Shown here: positions 1 to 12,881 of the stretch, in pieces
Numbering within the stretch: the first letter of the stretch is position 1
Layout: the number at the start of each line of letters is the position of its first letter
Assembly: GCA_907163375.1 (NCBI GenBank)
Contig: CAJQUW010006798.1
Coordinates: 62,001 to 126,000 of the forward strand
From: Prostheceraeus crozeri
Taxonomy: Eukaryota; Platyhelminthes; Polycladida; Euryleptidae
DNA: 64,000 nt
Direction of reading: 5' to 3'
Position numbers and translations under genes: made by a program
Notes under the pieces: model-generated
Told to the model about the DNA's origin: nothing
Seen by the model: the letters and a program-made list of their open reading frames with translations, nothing else
The model's database searches: none

Positions 1-860
1 ATTCCCTGAAATGCTTGACAGCAAATACTAAGGCAAGTGCTTCCTTTTCTACTGTTGCGTAATGCTTCTCTGCTTTTTGTAAAACTCGACTTGCGTAAGC
101 AATCGGGTGATCGACACTATAGGCCATTTGACTAAGGACGCTACCAATTGCCCAGTTACTGGCATCGGTTTGTAAGTAGAATGGTTGCTCAAAATTCGGA
201 TAAATCAAGATGGGTGGAGATGTTAGAGCTTTTCGCATGAGGTTAAACGCTTCCTCATGGTGATCCGTCCAAACAAATTTTTCATCTTTCTTTATAAGGT
301 TAAATAGTGGCGCAACAATACGAGCAAAATCTTTTACGAATCTTCTATAATAGCTGCACATACCCAAAAATTGTCTCGTCTGTTTTACATTTTTTGGTCT
401 TGAATAATTGACAATTTTCTCAATATTGTCTTGTAATGGAGTAAGGCCTTGGCGCGACATGACATGTCCTAGAAAGCGAACTTCGCTCTTGGCAAACTCA
501 CATTTAGCAGGCTTTAGTTTTAGGTTATACTCAGTCAGACGTTTGAATATTATATCCAATTTTCGCAGATGGTCTTCAAAGGTTTTTGAGAAAATGATGA
601 TATCGTCGAGATATGTAATGCACTCGATGAATTGTAGTCCCGCTAAAACTAAGTCTAGAGCGGAAATAAATGTCGCGGGGCTATTACTGAGCCCAAAAGG
701 CATTCTTAAAAATTCATAATTTCCAAAACAAGTAGTAAACGCTGTCTTATGCCGATCCTCTTCCGCCACGTCAATATGCCAGTAACCAGATGCTAAGTCG
801 AAAGTGGAAAAATATCTGGCTTCATTTAGACAGTTGGTAATGGTTTCCAACTGTGGCAGT
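1..860 (-). mobile_element. Ty3/gypsy retrotransposon fossil, RT and RNase H part
   Basis: Read on the minus strand this stretch encodes Ty3/gypsy reverse transcriptase followed by RNase H. Visible marks are the early RT stretch FSTFDLASGYWHI, the catalytic YLDDIIIFS box (near 600-625), the RT connection motif FLGMCSYYRRFV and the RNase H run QTDASNWAIGSVLSQM with YATVEKEALALVFAVKHFR near the window edge. It converts element RNA to DNA in cytoplasmic particles. The element continues off the left edge, so integrase and the 3' LTR are not visible. The gag part lies directly upstream and no protease was recognised between them, so this copy is broken. Family assignment is firm; age cannot be judged with one end only. 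Confidence 0.9.
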
Positions 861-867
861 GGCTGGT

Positions 868-1614
868 GTTGTGAAAGGAGGCCTGAGGCCTATTATTTGA
901 TTCATATCTACGATTAACCGATGGCTCAAGAGTGGAAATTAGCTTGCCTACTCTCTCAGTCAGCACAAAGAGTTGTTTTGTGGCATTAACCGTACTGTCA
1001 TCTGCTAACACCTTCCTACGCATCTCCTCTTTCGAGGCTATGAGAATGGCAGCGTCTAACGAAGTCGGCTCGAAACGCAATAGCGGCTTCTTTAATGAGG
1101 GGGTAACCCCTGCTAAAAACGCTTCTAGTGCCAGCGTTTTCCGAACATCCTCATCATATGAATTATACGCCAATCTGGTTAGTTTTTGTATATCGGCCGC
1201 ATAACTGGCAACCGATTCACCTGGCTGTTGCTTCCTATGACGGAGTTGCATCGCGTTGTATCTGTTCATTTCTGGTGTATGCAATAAACGGTGGAGGTCT
1301 TCTATTAGGACGTCAATGTCGTCTTTCGAAGCTGCTGGTAAACTATTATAAATTTCTCTGGCATGGCCCGTCAAATAGATCGGTAGCATGGCTAGTTGCT
1401 GTTCCCTCTTCCAACCTAAGGCCTTCTCTACTAGCAAAAATTGAGTTGCGAATTCACCGAATTGATATTTCGGATCCTGAAGATCTCCCGAAAATGTCTT
1501 CAACGTTACACCGCTTGCTGCAGACGGTAAGGTTGGTCGTCGACTGTCTTCTATCTCGACTAAGGCATTACTGACATTCTCCATTCGATCAACCAGGTCT
1601 TCGACCGTTGCCAT
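868..1614 (-). mobile_element. Ty3/gypsy gag part
   Basis: A gag-like structural protein of the same minus-strand element, about 250 residues, beginning MATVEDLVDRMENVSNA. A coiled N-terminus is followed by a retrotransposon gag core: YQFGEFATQFLLVEKALGW, LPIYLTGHAREIYNSLP, then RYNAMQLRHRKQQPGESVASY and TLALEAFLAGV. These are typical of the gag capsid fold (Retrotrans_gag), which forms the virus-like particle. I chose the methionine at 1614 because the family-like sequence starts there; the frame is open to 1641. No zinc knuckle was recognised. It lies immediately 5' of the RT part on the same strand. Treated as a fossil. Confidence 0.85.
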
Positions 1615-1689
1615 GAGTCGTCCTCTCGTGAGATAAGGCACGTTGACTTAAATAAAAACGGGTCAGTCAATAAAGGATTAATCTGTGGG

Positions 1690-2800
1690 GAATCCCAGAC
1701 ACTCTTGCACAATTTTTAGCGTAAATTTTTTTATTAGTTAATCAGAGCTACGGTAATGTGTAAAGAGATGTCCTACAACATCAAAGTCGTATCGGTATAA
1801 TGTTATTTATTATACTGTATCACCGTATGTAGATTGCTACTGTATTACTGTATATTTTCAATGATGGACAGAGTAGGCCTACTCAGTATAGTATATAGGA
1901 AATTGTACTTTATTGAATGATACTACCGTACACGTTAAGAAATACTGTGATATGTAAGAATTGTTAATGAAGACAATACTACCGTACTGTAATAGTTTTA
2001 CTTGTAGAACAATTAACTGTACCGTGTGATAAATTATAGTACGTAGAATATATTTTAATGCACTGTTGTTACGTATCGCCTCAATTTCGAATTTGCCGAC
2101 ACTTATTTATATGGGCCCTTTAGATCTCGGATGACGGGACTCGCGCGCGAACGTCGATGTATTCGCTTCAATAGAGCCACCCACTTTTAATCTCTTAACA
2201 GGAAACCCGTGGAAGTACTACGCTCTTTTCTTCAGAGCCCCCCCACAAATTTATATACCGCGGTAATCTGGGAGGTACTACGCTCGTTTTCTTCGAGCCC
2301 TCCTCTCAATATATATTTCGAAGCTGTCGCTTTGGACAAACCACGAACTCACACACGTGGATGTACTACGCTTCCCTGAGCCACCCACTTTTACAAGAGA
2401 ACAGAAGGAATACTTTATATCTGTGAATTTAGCGCGCTTATCAAATTATGGCCGAAACTGACTAATATCTCACTTATAAACTCACTTAAATCTCTCTTCT
2501 TCGCATACGGAGCAGCTGCTTATGGATAAGACTGTAACGTGAATATACTTACCGGCACCGGGTCACCGAACTGATGTGAAGATTTTACGGAAGATCGAAG
2601 TAAAGAGGGGAAGATAAACGCTGTGGGAGCTCCACTGATGTAACTTAGTTTATTTATATGTTAGCACTCTGGAAATATTAATTCTATTACTACCGTCTCA
2701 ATCGCCTTTCCTCAACTATATTGCGCTTCCAGCAATCACACGTTCACGTTTACCTTTCCCAGAGTTAGTGTCACCCACTAAGGCTTAAGCTGGATTTCCA
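1690..2800 (-). mobile_element. probable 5' LTR / leader region of the gypsy element with internal repeats
   Basis: Non-coding stretch upstream (in element sense) of gag. It holds four imperfect copies of a block that reads roughly GTACTACGCTC followed by TTCGAGCC(C), at about 2152-2190, 2211-2250, 2271-2310 and 2359-2390 on the plus strand, spaced 60-90 bp apart. Such internal repeats are common in long LTRs. Neither LTR boundary can be fixed because the partner LTR lies outside the window; a possible boundary is near 1695. Assignment as LTR is inference from position. Confidence 0.4.
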
Positions 2801-3136
2801 TTAACGACGACCAGACGCCGAGCTGCTTTACCGTCCTTCTATTCTCTCTTCTAATTGGTCTAATCAAAATAGTGATGTCAGGCATTAACGTCGTCGCCCA
2901 ACAGCAGAAATGCGTGTTTCCATTGATCGTTCTATTGAACTTCAACGCTTCCTACTTCAGCAGCCGTGCGGCCTGCATCTGTGCACGCCGCTCTGATATT
3001 CGCTAGCGTTGCAGCTCAGCGACGATGGGTTATTTTGGTATCAAGAAAACATTGTCATTGGCTGAAAGGAATCGACATACTTTCCGAGGACAAATGACAA
3101 TCCTGAACGTTAGATTTGTCTGCATTTTTATCAGAG

Positions 3137-3809
3137 ATGGTCAACGGCGTACCTGACGACAAGGTCGAGTGGTTGATTGAATTAATAAGAGAAAGACCAC
3201 ATTTATACAATCCAAATTCCAATAATTATAAAGACACGTTTATGAAGGAGAATACTTGGACTGAAATATCCCAAAAGCTCGACAATTTACCAGTGGAAAT
3301 CATTAAAAAGAAGTGGAAAACATTGCGTGATACATTCGCCCGGAATTACATGAAGGCTAGATCTGACAAAAGCGGTAGTAGTGCAGCAAAGACGTCTGGT
3401 CAGAAATGGCAATTTTATGATATACTGTTCTTCTTAAGTGATTGTCTGAGACCTCGCAAAACCACTACAAACGTATGCATTGTCGACAGCGCTTTGATGA
3501 TCTATCTGTTGAGAACAATTCATCTGACGACGATTCTACAAATCAGACGACTTATCTTCAAACGCAGGCAAGTGCTGGTCCTCCATTGAAGAGGAAGAAA
3601 GTCGTAAGACAACTTGATCAAGTTGAAGAAGAGATTCACTCAACCATGAAAAATCTTCGTGAAGCTGAAGATATAAACGAATCCTTCGGTAAAATGATTG
3701 CTATGGAACTGAACCTAAGAGAATAAGAGAGTTACCTAAGGAAAAACAAGCTAGTGCACGCTTTCAATTATTTGAAGCTCTTTCAAAGATCCGTGAATCG
3801 TCTTTGTAA
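3137..3809 (+). pseudogene. MADF-BESS domain protein, frameshifted (likely Harbinger-type accessory gene)
   Basis: Encodes an N-terminal MADF DNA-binding domain: VEWLIELIRERPHLYNPN, TWTEISQKLD, VEIIKKKWKTLRDTFARNY and a late WQFYDILFFL box. An acidic linker (SVENNSSDDDSTN) follows, then a BESS-like end (ESFGKMIAMELNLRE, and after a further frame change LPKEKQASARFQLFEALSKI). The reading changes frame once after the MADF domain (around 3440-3580) and again near 3720, so the gene is decayed or has sequence errors. MADF-BESS proteins are host regulators or the DNA-binding partner of PIF/Harbinger transposases. A possible Harbinger-like end (CTGGATTTCCATTAACGACG) lies near 2791-2810, but no transposase or matching right end was found. 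The start at 3137 is the first in-frame ATG. Confidence 0.7.
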
Positions 3810-6800
3810 ATTGGTAAATTTTTGAATTTGTTGAACTTCCTTTGTGGTATTTTTACATTTTTAAGTCAAATATTTCATTGTAATTTTGTAATCGCGGTTT
3901 GTATTAGGCCTATATTATATTCTGTTAATAGAAGTTGACGTTTTTCCTAAAACTGAAAATTTTGAAATAGCCTCATTTTTAAAAAATTATGCGTAAAGTG
4001 TATACGTATTAAAGTAATATAATTACATGATACTTAGTAACTTTTGACTCTACTTTATAATTAGTATAATTAGAAAATGCATTTTGGACTCAAATAGATT
4101 AGATCTGAATAGATTCAGTTTGTAATTTTTTATTAGTTGAGGCTATGAACCTGTTTATTCAAAGATATTATTTATAATGACTTGACACGAATTTGAATAA
4201 CATGAAATAAACAACACGAAATTGACTATACAAAATTATTATGATAGAATTCCACAGAGGGAGTTGTGTGATCAATACTCATCAGTCTTCATGTGAATAT
4301 TTTTTCTTCCAAATTGATAGTGCTGCACTAAATTGCTGTATCACCTCTCTCATCTTTATCAATTTTTTTCAGAGAAACTGCTGAACGAATATTCTTGAAA
4401 CTTATCATCATAGACATCGGATTACATTATTAGGTTATTACATTATTACCTAATAATGTTATCCGATGTCTATGCTTATCATATAGTATCAGTGAATTGT
4501 GCTTTTGCATCATGTGCCATTTCCAAGGCTTTTTGTCGCATTGCACACCGTACAGCCGACAAGATAACAATGTCGCCCCATTGCCGTAATGCTTTTATTG
4601 CCACGATAAGGACCGTACTAAAATGGGTTCAAATTTAGGCATCTATTTCTCATGTAGCCCTTTTAAACAATTAAATATCTTTCGTATACACATTGGGAAT
4701 TTAATAAATGCGGAGTTACAACTCTACCTAATATAGCTACTCTATGGCGGCGCCCCTTTGTGGTCTTTGTGCAGTCTTCTGCCATCATCGATCAATGGAT
4801 TTCCAAGGCTCCAGTAAGTTGGAGCTCATTATGATCCATCAAAATAAGTATGGAGGGGAGCTTCATCGAGCAGCTGAAATGACTATCGACCAACTACATG
4901 CTGCAAACCAGTCATTCTAACAAAGTCATTCACTAACAAACGGTACAAAAAGTATCCCCGTGGATCAATCAAAAAGGAGCTCTGTAATTCTTTTGCGCCG
5001 AGATCTACGCAGTTTTTGACAATTACATGGATAGGGAGGAAAATAGAAAAAGAAAAAATAAAACTAATTGCAGAACTTTGGATACTGCCACTTTTTGTTG
5101 AAAGATGCGAAGTTTTAGAGTACTCCATTTAATTATATGAACTTTCTAAAGAAAATACGAAAATCTGTTTCAAATTTTCCGAGAACCTTTCTCTTCCACG
5201 TGGTGGACTAAACACTACACGATCGTGTGACTTAGAATGTGAATTATTGAGAAAATTGCCATTCAACTGGCATGAATCAATTTTATCACCATGCTCTGTT
5301 TAAATTGAATTCCCAAGGCTGTTTACACCCCTGCATATTCTCCTACAGTGGTCGCATGTAGGGTACTACGCGGCATAGATGAGCATAAGAAATTCATTTA
5401 CGTGGTAATGTGCATTATGTCGGAGGAGGAAGGCGGATGTTGGAAGGCAATTCAGAGAACTTGTAAAAACAGCATCCGTCACCAATAGGAACAACTCTTT
5501 TATCTCAGCACTCTTCACGACGAAGACAGCAGGCCCACTTCCATGGCGACTTCATCAGCTTATGAAGCCAAGCTTCTTTGCAAGGAATTTACGAACAATT
5601 CATCATTGGACGATGGAGGTCAAATTCCACCTCTAATGCCTGCACGCACTGATGATTCAGTCAGTCCGAAACGGCATAACGATCATCGCAGGCATCGATT
5701 GGTATAAGTTTAGTGATTAGCTTGCGTGGTTCCAGTTCCAAAGACGGGTTATGACTGATCTCTCCCATCTAGTTACCGTCCTATCAGCCATCTATCAATT
5801 AAGTGATGGCCGCAAACGTGAGCTTCATGACTATAGGCTGCACTCGTAATCGAAAACGCACTCCCTTAAATTTCTGCAAATCCGTTTGTAAAAGAAAAAA
5901 ACTAGTTTTTACCACGTTTCGGGTCCAGACCCTTCTTCACAGAGAGCTGGCCTTCTATCAATTGCTTGGAGGATTTTGAAGCAGTGATGAACCATGTTGA
6001 CTTCTCCAAAATCATGTCAGAAAACAGTATGGCTTCAGACAGTCTCGATCAACCGCAGATCTTCTTTCATATGTCAATTAAACATGGGGTCCGAAGTCGT
6101 GTTCTTAATACAAGGTGTTCGCGCTCCCTGAAAATTCTGGAAGCCACTTGAAAAATGAAGTTTAGCCTGGAAATCCTGGGAAACTCCTGGAAAATGAAAT
6201 TGTAGCCTGAAAATCCTGGTATACACCTGTTAAATTTTGAGACTGATAAACACATTTTCAAACAATTTTACGCCATCTTTCAATCTTTTTTTCGTCCATA
6301 ACATTTTTATTTCATGGTATGCATTCATATGTATTCCTTGGGCATAGAACTTTCCCGGAATTTTCAGTATAACAGAGGATCGGTCATCCGATGGCTTCGA
6401 AATGATGAGAAAACCTGACTACGTACCAATTTAATAGTGTGTTCATGCAGACCGATTCACGTATTCATTTTAGGAGAATGATGTCTGGCTAGGACTTACT
6501 TAAAAGTACAGGCCGATTAGAGTTTGCCTGTAGGAATTCCGCATGCCAGTGCATTATTATGAGCATATTCGCAACTTAGTTGGCTTCCTCAGCGAACGGA
6601 CGCATTTTCGCACTCCTCCGTTAGGAATTTACACTAAAGACTTCATCTAACATGTCCAACCACGAATACTTCTTGATTTTTACATTACCGGAATCCTCGT
6701 CATTTGGCCTGTTTCTCTACATAGCCTATTTTCCTCGTTGTCATCGACCTATCATGATAATAGGATTTATCCTCTTTGTTCTAGTCACCGCTAACTTACA

Positions 6801-6870
6801 CACGGTCTGACCTACTTCGCTTACGCAACAATTTTACCATCAGCAGAACAGTTAGAAGGAAACTGGTATT
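3810..6870. other. intergenic, no gene recognised
   Basis: About 3 kb with only short open frames. It contains one strong foldback (4410-4473, listed separately), a short stretch near 5905-5945 (ACCACGTTTCGGGTCCAGAC and following) resembling the leader phrases found in many Penelope-like or SINE-type repeats, and a degenerate CCTGGAAATCC-rich block at about 6125-6240 that has cousins near 18560-18680 and 46110-46270. Nothing here is a convincing host gene. Confidence 0.5.
4410..4473. repeat. foldback, 25-bp arms and 14-bp loop
   Basis: Arms 4410-4434 and 4449-4473 are reverse complements with a single mismatch. The left arm begins ATAGACATCGGATTACATTA and the right arm ends ATCCGATGTCTAT. 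It is AT-rich and not inside any recognised gene; possibly a tiny MITE or a hairpin left by transposon repair. Confidence 0.8.
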
Positions 6871-7339
6871 ACAACTTGCTACAGCTCCCGCCAGCAGCAG
6901 CTCCTCTTCATGTATTGCCCTGTACCCATCCAACTCCTCATGGCTTGCCCAGACCAGCGCCGAATCCTCGTGAAAATCGACCTCTTAAACGCGAATCTCG
7001 TCGCGTCACTCTCCCTGCGTCTTCATTACTCATGTTTAATGCGTGTGCGTTGTTTAACAAGATTGACGATCTGCGAATCAGAGCCGCGAAATTCAACAGT
7101 GATCTGATCTGTGTGACCGAGTCTTGGATGAGTGATTTGGTAACGCATGACGGCATCTGTGTCCCCGGCTACGATGTCATCCGACAAGACTGGTACTCAA
7201 ACGGTGGGGTGCAATATTGTATTATAGAACCTCTTCTTCTGTTAGGATAGTCAGCAACTTAGTTCTTGATAACATTAAGTCTAACATTTTATGCTGTTAT
7301 ATTGATAACCTTGATGTAACTATTGCAATAGTATATCAT

Positions 7340-9313
7340 GGGCAAATCCAAAAAAACTCCTAATTCATTGTCTTTGGTCAATCAGAGACATGCCATGGCT
7401 TAATTTTCTTAGAACAACACATTGAACTTTAAGTTGATGCTAGATCCACCAAATCCATGTGCATTTCAGATGCAGTTGTCATTAACTTTTGATATTGACG
7501 TGCTCAAAGTTCGAAAATGGTGCAAATTCGTATGTCCACAGCTTCGAGTACTAAGTCTCGGCGTGCAAATAGTCATTGTTACTATCGAGTTAGAGATTAC
7601 CAAGATGCGTTAAAATCCTGTTAAAGACACGTAGTTATCCGAAATATTTTTAATTCGGAGCATGGATATCAAAAATTTTTACGAAATTTGATGACATGTG
7701 GCTGTCCACAGTTTCAAATGTCACATAACCGACGGATAAATATCAATGATATCAATAGCTAGAAAGCTTCATTTTGATGCTCAGATGCGTGGATGCATCC
7801 ACAGAATAATATATTGTCACATCAATGTCGCTAACTGATGATTTACTGAAAAAAATTATATTTTATGTAAAAAATCCAAACTTGCTGAGCACAAAATGTC
7901 ACATGACCGACGCCAATGTTGTAGAGATTATTGAACAAGATAGACCACTTTTGAATCATGCGTGCTAGTAGCCCTACTTTATGCGTAACTAATGACAGTA
8001 GAACTTTCAGTCTCACTATTTTCTTTTCGTACTAAATTGTTTGATAATAGCACAAACTGTCACATGATCGACGCCATCGGTTATGTGAAAAGAATTCAGT
8101 GGAAAAATGTTATCGCAGGCTGACCACCTCATACAAATATTTCAGTTCCTCCAATGAATACATCAATCTTCATCTGCATTTTTAAGTTGTTTCAATTGAG
8201 TTTCAGGACAGAACTTGTACGCACGAAATTTTGGTGCAACACAAAGTTTTCCACTAATGTACATTTTGTCGCGAAATTAGGATGTTCATTTAATCTCCAA
8301 TGCTTGTGGTATTCCAGATAACTTTTTCATACCTTCGCGATTCTCATCGCATTTTGTGACTCAGAAGGCTTATGTTCCTATGAGCTTTAAACATGTAAAA
8401 TAATTTTGCTTTCATAAGAGACATGCAGTACATGTAGGCCTACAGTAGCATAACACATGCACGCCCCACAATAAGTCTATAACACATGTGCTACTTCTAC
8501 ATGTATGTTTATACAGTGTAGGCATGCAATGCAAGATATAATGTGTAGGCACGTATAGGCTTATCTTTTTCAAGTTATGATAGTATTAACTTCAGCATGT
8601 ATGTATAATAGTGTTGCCGGCATACAATACTTAAAATTACATTACATGTAGGTCTACAATTTTGTATTATGTAATTGATATAAGAAATATTGCGAACTGT
8701 TGAGGGCCTTCACACTCATTTTTGCTTTTCCTGACCGTTGAAATCATTTTCTCATAAAGTTTAATTGCAGAATCATTAATCAGATGGTATTTTCTCTTTC
8801 ATCTTTATACAGGTCTAATTTCATATATATGATACGATGCATATAGAGCACTGTTCACAACAGCAACGACATGCACAAAAAAGAATGATATTGAATCATT
8901 GGTCTTACACAATCGGCATGCTGGTATATTAGGCCTATATGAACTTTAGATGACCATCTTAGATAATGTAATAATATTTGAGCAAGATGAGCTGTAATAT
9001 TGGAGTAATATCATCTCATGTAATTCATTACATAATATTGCATTGGAATTCCACGTCATTCGTTGAATGCCTGCATCGTTGTCGCATAACCAACGCCATG
9101 TGTCACATAACCGACGCCACTTAACACTTAACCGACGCCATGATTTCAAACATGGTGATTTTTAACGAGTTAAACACAAATGTTGTGGTTCTCACATAAT
9201 TAAGATTGATCTATGATGGAACACATCATTTGATGTAACATTTAATGAAATCCGGGACAAAATTTTCTAAGACAAAAATTGCATCAAAATTAGGAGTTTT
9301 TTTGGATTTGCCC
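7340..9313. mobile_element. non-autonomous DNA transposon, 1974 bp, perfect 26-bp TIRs, TCAT duplication
   Basis: Both ends carry the same 26-bp inverted repeat, GGGCAAATCCAAAAAAACTC plus CTAATT, at 7340-7365 and 9288-9313 with no mismatch. The 4-bp sequence TCAT flanks it on both sides (7336-7339 and 9314-9317). It interrupts the LINE endonuclease: the LINE reads IAIVYH before it and resumes after the second TCAT. No transposase was seen. Inside are six or seven copies of a TGTCACATRACCGACGCCA-like motif. A 4-bp duplication is compatible with Sola, Ginger or Academ superfamilies, but I cannot assign one. Perfect TIRs suggest a fairly young insertion into an old LINE. Confidence 0.92.
7719..9142 (+). 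repeat. dispersed 19-bp motif TGTCACATRACCGACGCCA inside the transposon
   Basis: Direct copies, all on the plus strand, at about 7719-7735, 7898-7916, 8059-8077, 9081-9099 (GTCGCATAACCAACGCCATG), 9101-9119 and 9122-9142 (CACTTAACCGACGCCATG), plus a weak variant near 7815-7830. Three are packed head to tail near the right end. Repeated short motifs near the ends of DNA transposons are usually binding sites for the transposase; that role is inference here. Confidence 0.8.
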
Positions 9314-12300
9314 TCATCCGTATGGGCTCTGTTTCAGCCCATTCAACTGTTGTTGATCATTTGCAAGCTTTATATGACAACTCTAAATCTAGTCATTTTC
9401 TCATTGCTGGGGATGTCAATGATTTACGTCATTCATTGTTAAATTTTTGTTCCTATAACGATCTTGAACAAATTGTGAGACAACCAATCCGTGGTACGAA
9501 TATATTAGATGTCATCGTCACTAATCAGTCCTTCAAATATGATGTTCAGTTGTGTATAGTACCCTTAAATCGTTCAGATCACAAGGGTATTTTGTGAAGA
9601 ACGCTACTGACTCACGAAAAACTATAACAACAAAAATTGTTATTCGTTCATGTACTCCCTCCTCCCATGCCATATGTCATTCTGTTCTCGGTTCGCAAGA
9701 TTGGTACACCATCTTCGACACTGATGATGTCAACACAATGGTGTACATCTTTCAAATGTTTTTGAATTACTGTTACGAATCCTGCTTCCCCGAAAAGACT
9801 GTCCGAATGAGATCCTGTGACCCTGCGTGGCTTTCACCATCCCTGAAAGTACTTTCGGATGCACGGGATCGAGCGCTTTCTCGTGGGAACTACGCAAAAT
9901 TCTTGAAACTTCGTGAGAAATTTATATCTGAATTAGCGAAAGAAACAAGATATTCTGATAGTCTGCGTTCCTCAGTGTCGTTATCTGATAAATGGAAACT
10001 ATCAATGCTCAACGAAAGTGCCGCGTCTCGAACAGCCAGATTCATGACAGTATCGCTCACAAACTCATTGATGAGTTTGCTCAACATCTCTCTACAAACG
10101 ACATTCATTTGGTTCAGAAGGTGTTTCTCGCAGCACTGAAGCATCAAATGGTTTATCTGTTACTGTTAGTGAGACTACAGTTATGAATTTGATTCTGAAA
10201 TGCAAATCGAACACCTCAGGACCTGATGGAGTTCCCGGTTATTTTTATCGTGCATTCGCAGATGTCCTTGCAAAACCTTTGGCAGTGATCTGCAATAAAG
10301 CACTGGAGACTTCTGTTTTTCCAACTTTGTGGAAACAGCGAACATTATTCCTATTCCGAACAGGATCCTCGAAATTCTTATTCGTGATTGTGTTATTCTA
10401 CCATCCGCCATCTCACAAATTGATTCACGACAATTTGCTTTTGTTCCGGGTAGTTTTGGAGGGAGCAGGAATGCTGTATTGTCTATTCTTCTAGGCCCCA
10501 TTCAACATATAATAGCGGGTCCTGAAAACATCGTGAACATGCTTGCAATAGATTTTAAGAAGGCATTCGATTCTGTTAGTCACTTGAAGCTTTTTCAAAC
10601 TATTGAACGCGATTTCAGCCTTGATTTCAGTATAATAGAAAGTTTTCTTACTGACCGTGTACAAAGGGTAGCATGTAAAACTACGACAACTCCATGGAAG
10701 AAAGTTACAAGTGGCGTCCCTCAGGGCTCAATCTTAGGGCCAATCTTATTCGTCCTTTTCATTAATGATGTGCCAACTTTCGATTGCACGTTTTTACTAC
10801 TTATGCCGACGATATTACCCTCCTACACCTAGATTCATGTAAATCTGTTGATGATTATGACCCTTCAGGGTTCCAACATATCATCAGTATATTTCACCGT
10901 TTGGTGCATTGATAAAATGCTCCAGATCAATGCAAATAAGACCAAAGTGCTGTGTCTAAATCGTCGAACTGGTATTTTGATACCAGTTAGCATTGACAAT
11001 ATTGTTATTGAGCAAGTTGAATGTGCTAGGATTCTAGGGATGAACTTTACATCTGACCTTCAATGGGATTATCAGTTTTCTCATCTACATAAGAAGATGT
11101 GTCGTAGCATGTCGTTTGTAAAAAGACTTAAGACAAACTCTAACCACTCGGATATTACCTGGCAAGCATATTTAGGTCTTGTGTTTTGCCATCTGTCATA
11201 TTGCTGGCCAATCATGTGTGATATCAGTTGCAAATTTTTTAAGAAATTTGAACAGATTGACCGTTTAGCAATGGAATGGGCTAATGTGAAGAATATTTCC
11301 GGTTGAGAATCAGATTGGATAAGTCATGCAAAAAACTTATTTCTAACATCTCGAAATCCAAATCAGCGCATCCTCTGTGCCAATTTTTTATTGTTAGTGA
11401 TAATTTGAATAATGTTTGGCGAAAACTAATCCTTTTGCCTCTACAACACAGGTCTTCTTTGTATAATAAGTCTTTTATCAAATACTATTGTTTCTCGTGA
11501 TTTCTTTTATGTAAGAGTTTTCTCACATACCGCTCTCGTATTGACCTCAATAAAGTGACTATTATTTTAATGATTGCGGCGCTTGGTACACGCGATCATC
11601 AGAAATGCGGGCGCTTTGTACATTATAACAATGATCAGGGCTCTCTGTACAAAATTCAAGAAAATAGGACGTTTGGTGCAAAATTTTTTGGCTCTGATTA
11701 CAAATTCATTTATATATTAGCAAACATACATGTACGAGAACCAAAATGCATAAAACAGAATGAAATTCCAATATGGGCGCTTAGTACAGTAAGTGCACCA
11801 AGCGCCCTCATCGAAAATATTTTTTGTTCTTATTACATACTCATTTATTTAGTAATGAACAGGTATGTGATAGCACTAAAACGCATGCAATAAAATTCGA
11901 ATGTATTTAAATTTTGAATTTTCAATAAGGGCGCTTGGTGCAGTAGGGGTACCTAGTGTCTTTATTAAAATGTTCAAAACAGCTACAATATATAAAATAT
12001 TCTATCTTATGATTTTCTGCAATTCTGATATAGATTCTTTTATCAAATAAGGCTAACTCAAATCATATTTTGCGACAAGTGTTGAAGAAAAAAATAATGG
12101 TGCCTATAACCTGAGCTGCAAGCCTTTTGAAAGTAAAATATCAATGTTTGTCTTAGACCGTGTTTTTTGTAATTACATTAAAATTTGATTTTGTTTGGTC
12201 AAATCCAATAATGTATCTACTCTTGATTTATCCATCAACAATAATGCATCACGTGATGAAATATTAAGTTTACTTGTTATGTCGATGATATTGAACTTAA

Positions 12301-12881
12301 TAAAGATGCTTTCTATGCAGCATTTCTAAAGTGATCGATACAATGTGTATATTTCATCTTACACTTTATATGGTTCTCATGACTCAAACGATGAGATTAT
12401 CAAAGAAAAGACATGTTACATGTGTAAGTATGACAAACTTCTAATATACAATTAAACCAAGCATTCGTAGCAGAAGAATAAAAAAAGTGCATCATTCTAT
12501 GTGTCAATTTGAGACGCGAATTCGTCCGAGTCGCTGAACTGGTAATCTGACATCGCGAAATGAGCCTACGAATTCTAGGAATATGCCTTTAATAGTTTTA
12601 GTTTAGTACATCGCTCCTCATTGTTTTCAATTAGTTGCTACTAGCTGTCACGTTTGCCAGTATGCATTGATTCACCTTGATGAAATCACTGTCACCATGA
12701 CGAGTCATTTCTATTTTTATATGATGGCACCATTAACCACTGTCATTGCTGCTAGCATGCGGAAAATTTCCAATGCGATGAATCTTGCAAAAATAAATTT
12801 GGTTTAATGCGAATAGTTAACACGGATAAGCGAGAAACTTTTCTACAGTAAACTTTTTTATATTTTATTGAAAGTGTACAG

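Larger units (their letters stand above)
6876..11577 (+). mobile_element. LINE (CR1/L2-like non-LTR retrotransposon), decayed and split by an insertion
   Basis: A plus-strand LINE with an APE-type endonuclease and RT. The endonuclease N-part lies at 7029-7339 (FNACALFNKIDDLRIRAAK, SDLICVTESWMSD, VPGYDVIRQD, GG) and its C-part at 9314-9600 (SHFLIAGDVNDL, and NRSDHKGIL near the end). RT lies at about 10183-11306: NTSGPDGVPGYFYRA, MLAIDFKKAFDSVSHL, SGVPQGSILGPILFVLFIND, a YADD box near 10803 in a shifted frame, then NANKTKVLCLNRR. A C-terminal tail runs to about 11500, then AATAAA (11550) and an ATT-rich tail. At least three frame changes and stops make it dead. A DNA transposon sits inside the endonuclease (7340-9313). 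CR1/L2 versus Jockey affinity is inference. Confidence 0.85.

Noticed and set aside
4456-4638. 60-residue open frame starting in the foldback
   Set aside because: Starts inside the right arm of the 4410-4473 foldback and shows no domain.
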